Positions 5,728 through 7,475 of a stretch of DNA of 7,475 nt are shown one piece after another (within the stretch, counting starts at the first letter, position 1; the number at the start of each line of letters is the position of its first letter). Made by a program: the position numbers and the translations under genes. Below the pieces are notes generated by a model. The model ran no database searches, was not told the DNA's origin, and worked only from the letters and a program-made list of their open reading frames with translations. This DNA is from Patescibacteria group bacterium (GTDB lineage: Bacteria > Patescibacteriota > Microgenomatia > UBA1400 > PJMF01). Location: positions 1-7,475 of the forward strand of contig JAHIVL010000027.1 in NCBI GenBank assembly GCA_018816485.1. Reading direction: 5' to 3'.

Positions 5728-7475
5728 CCAAGCTCCATTATTTGATAAAGCTCGCCATCTTGAAAACCACGTTTTCTATAATATTCTCTAGTTCCAACCG
5801 CCGAGATTACCGCCAAATTTTCAAAGTTTTTTGCTCGTGCAATATCTATGGCTCGTTTAATTAATTTTTTACCCAAACCCAAATGTTGTGCTTTTTCATT
5901 TTTTGTTTTACTAATCCTTGTTCTACCAACATCAACCACTGTTCCATAAACATGAATTTCTCTTATTATTGCCGAATTCTCCAACTCTTTGATAAAAGTT
6001 TTCTCTGTAGGCAAACTCAATCTAAGGAATGCGACTATCTTATTTGAGCTTCCACCACGCTCATTGCTTGCTGTATTCACGCTTGCTGTATTCACGCTTG
6101 CTTTATCACTACCAGCACCAACGTCATCCACCACATACTGCAAAAAAATCTCGCTACTCGTTGAAGTCTTGTAAAACACTTCGTCTAACACTAGTTTACT
6201 TGGATCAAATATTGAATTTTTAATTTCTCTGGCTCGAATATCAATCGATTTCTGACCAGCCTTTTCCAGTTTTTGCTCAGCAATTTGTCTAAAATTTGAC
6301 AACTTATTTCCTTCAATAATATCTTGAGAAGGAATGTCTCTAATCACTCTAGTTAATCTGCAATATTGAGGCGTATTCAACAAACAATAACATAAAACAT
6401 CTAGCAACTCCTCATATTGAAAAGGCTTCCATAAACCATTTTTGTAATACTGCATTAGTTCAGCACTTCTTATTAAAGAACATGGGTATATTTTCAATTC
6501 ATCAGGTCTAAAATTCTCATCAAAAAAAAGTTTTTTGTAATCTAATTTATCTTTCTCTACCGAAGAACCATATAAATTAGCCATCCAATGAGCATGAATC
6601 TTAAAACCGGCTAAACGAAGCAATCTCACTGCTCGTTTTGTCGTATCCACCGAATGTCCTCGATGATTTTTTAAAAGCACGTCATCATTCAAACTTTGAA
6701 AACCGATTTGAACCTTCGTGCATCCAAGTTTGCGAATTCTAATTACTTCTTGTTGTGAAATATTATCTGGACGAGTCTCAATTACTAATCCAACTGACCT
6801 ATTTACTGCAGTTTCATTAATTTTTTGCTGTTTAAAAAGTTCTTCCCATGTTGCTGATTGATAGTCATCAAAGCCTCCGAGTTTTTCTGGAGCAATATAA
6901 AGTTGTGAAATTGTTTGGTTATACGTTTTCTCAATTAACCGACCCTCAATCGCATACTCACTAAAACTTTCTTTATTTTCATCAGGATTATTTGTTAGAA
7001 CCTTCTCGTTATTTTCTTTAAGTTTGTTTTGCAACAACAAATATTTTTTTTCAATTTTTTCTCTATCGTCTTTTTTTCCGAAATCATTTAATGCTCTAAA
7101 ACATTCTTTAATAAACCAAATCTGATAGTTTTCTGGATAGTAAGACCAAGTTCCGCCCAAAATAATTAACTCTGCTTTACTCACACTATGACCAATATTA
7201 TATAAAGCTTGCAAACGATTATATGTTTGTAAGTATGGATCAAACCAATTCCGCTCGGCACGCTGCGCGCCGGGCTCATCCGACAAATAACTCTTTGGCA
7301 TCCTGACATCACTAGGACAAAAAATACATTTTCCAGGACAAGGGAAAGGTTTTGTTAAAACAGTAATGGGAGCTACACCTGACTGAGTACGCGTAGGCTT
7401 CATCTTAATACTATCTAGTATATATCTTTGCTGTGTTTTTAGTCCATGCATACCAGCAAGATTTCTGTAACCTAA
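5721..7475 (-). CDS. elp3: Elp3: radical SAM/GNAT tRNA uridine-34 modifying enzyme (5' partial)
   Basis: Elp3 uses a [4Fe-4S] cluster, SAM and acetyl-CoA to place a carboxymethyl group on C5 of U34 in tRNA. Residues are numbered from the ATG at 7451, but eight more sense codons (LGYRNLAG) run to the window edge and resemble the conserved YRxL segment before this point in bacterial Elp3, so the true start is outside. Cluster cysteines are C38, C42 and C45 (CPGKCIFC), followed by MPKSYLSDEPGAQRA (51-65), ILGGTWS (97-103), ETRPD (225-229), QIGFQS (248-253), HRGH (263-266) and HAHWMANLYG (286-295). The GNAT half shows KIVAFLRLSLP (471-481), REIHVYG (497-503), the acetyl-CoA loop QHLGLGKKL (522-530) and REYYRKRGF (555-563). 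Two stretches exceed the core: a charged, likely helical segment at about 121-165 and a low-complexity stretch at about 443-470 made partly of a 15-bp tandem repeat. No Elp1, Elp2 or Elp4-6 gene is nearby, so it probably acts alone, as in other prokaryotes. Confidence 0.95.
   Translation of the reverse strand, partial: LGYRNLAGMHGLKTQQRYILDSIKMKPTRTQSGVAPITVLTKPFPCPGKCIFCPSDVRMPKSYLSDEPGAQRAERNWFDPYLQTYNRLQALYNIGHSVSKAELIILGGTWSYYPENYQIWFIKECFRALNDFGKKDDREKIEKKYLLLQNKLKENNEKVLTNNPDENKESFSEYAIEGRLIEKTYNQTISQLYIAPEKLGGFDDYQSATWEELFKQQKINETAVNRSVGLVIETRPDNISQQEVIRIRKLGCTKVQIGFQSLNDDVLLKNHRGHSVDTTKRAVRLLRLAGFKIHAHWMANLYGSSVEKDKLDYKKLFFDENFRPDELKIYPCSLIRSAELMQYYKNGLWKPFQYEELLDVLCYCLLNTPQYCRLTRVIRDIPSQDIIEGNKLSNFRQIAEQKLEKAGQKSIDIRAREIKNSIFDPSKLVLDEVFYKTSTSSEIFLQYVVDDVGAGSDKASVNTASVNTASNERGGSSNKIVAFLRLSLPTEKTFIKELENSAIIREIHVYGTVVDVGRTRISKTKNEKAQHLGLGKKLIKRAIDIARAKNFENLAVISAVGTREYYRKRGFQDGELYQIMELGN
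6066..6102. repeat. 15-bp tandem repeat, about 2.5 copies, inside elp3
   Basis: The unit GCTTGCTGTATTCAC occurs at 6066-6080 and identically at 6081-6095, and its first seven bases recur at 6096-6102. On the minus strand it encodes ASVNT repeats within elp3 (residues 451-462). The period is five codons, so gain or loss of a copy keeps the frame. It lies in a Ser/Asn/Gly-rich stretch between two strands at the start of the GNAT domain. Confidence 0.93.

Noticed and set aside
6029..6223. Open frames on the + strand opposite elp3 (also one at 5989-6174).
   Set aside because: They are antisense to a well-supported gene, and their repetitive proteins (LLYSR repeats) merely read the 15-bp repeat backwards; no start signal or family resemblance.
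1..7475. Recoding of TGA (Gly in Gracilibacteria/SR1, Trp in Mycoplasma), considered because no gene here ends in TGA.
   Set aside because: Across six genes no in-frame TGA occurs, and Gly and Trp positions use standard codons. Lack of TGA stops in six genes is unremarkable in AT-rich DNA.

Overview
The window is an AT-rich, tightly packed stretch of what looks like a small bacterial genome. It holds six protein genes, no RNA gene, and no gap longer than about 85 bases. RarA and RecQ (with an HRDC-like tail) are bacterial in type. The CoA-synthesis protein is archaeal in type, and Elp3 occurs in archaea and only some bacteria. This mixture, with the low GC and compact spacing, fits a Candidate Phyla Radiation (Patescibacteria) member best; that assignment is inference and no marker gene is present to prove it. 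The standard code is in use: no gene contains an in-frame TGA and all six stops are TAA or TAG.

Layout, left to right. (1) The 3' part of a half-size ABC exporter of the Atm1/HMT-like group, cut by the left edge. (2) After 18 bases, a 317-residue fusion of an archaeal-type phosphopantetheine adenylyltransferase and a DUF359 (GTP-dependent dephospho-CoA kinase) domain, i.e. the last two steps of CoA synthesis in one chain. (3) rarA, a clamp-loader-like AAA+ ATPase of stalled replication forks. (4) recQ, a compact helicase with a zinc site and HRDC-like tail but no room for a normal RQC winged helix. (5) A small MazG-type nucleotide pyrophosphohydrolase, the only gene with a clear Shine-Dalgarno sequence. 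These five run on the + strand. (6) On the - strand, converging on the MazG gene with only 12 bases between them, is elp3, which is still open at the right edge.

Two themes emerge. rarA, recQ and the MazG gene form a genome-maintenance and nucleotide-hygiene run. The CoA protein and Elp3 are linked more loosely by acetyl-CoA, which Elp3 consumes. No mobile element, CRISPR array, toxin-antitoxin pair or recognisable defence system is visible. The most notable item is the PPAT-DUF359 fusion, an architecture that parallels eukaryotic CoA synthase with an unrelated kinase domain. Next is an in-frame 15-bp tandem repeat inserted in the acetyltransferase half of elp3.
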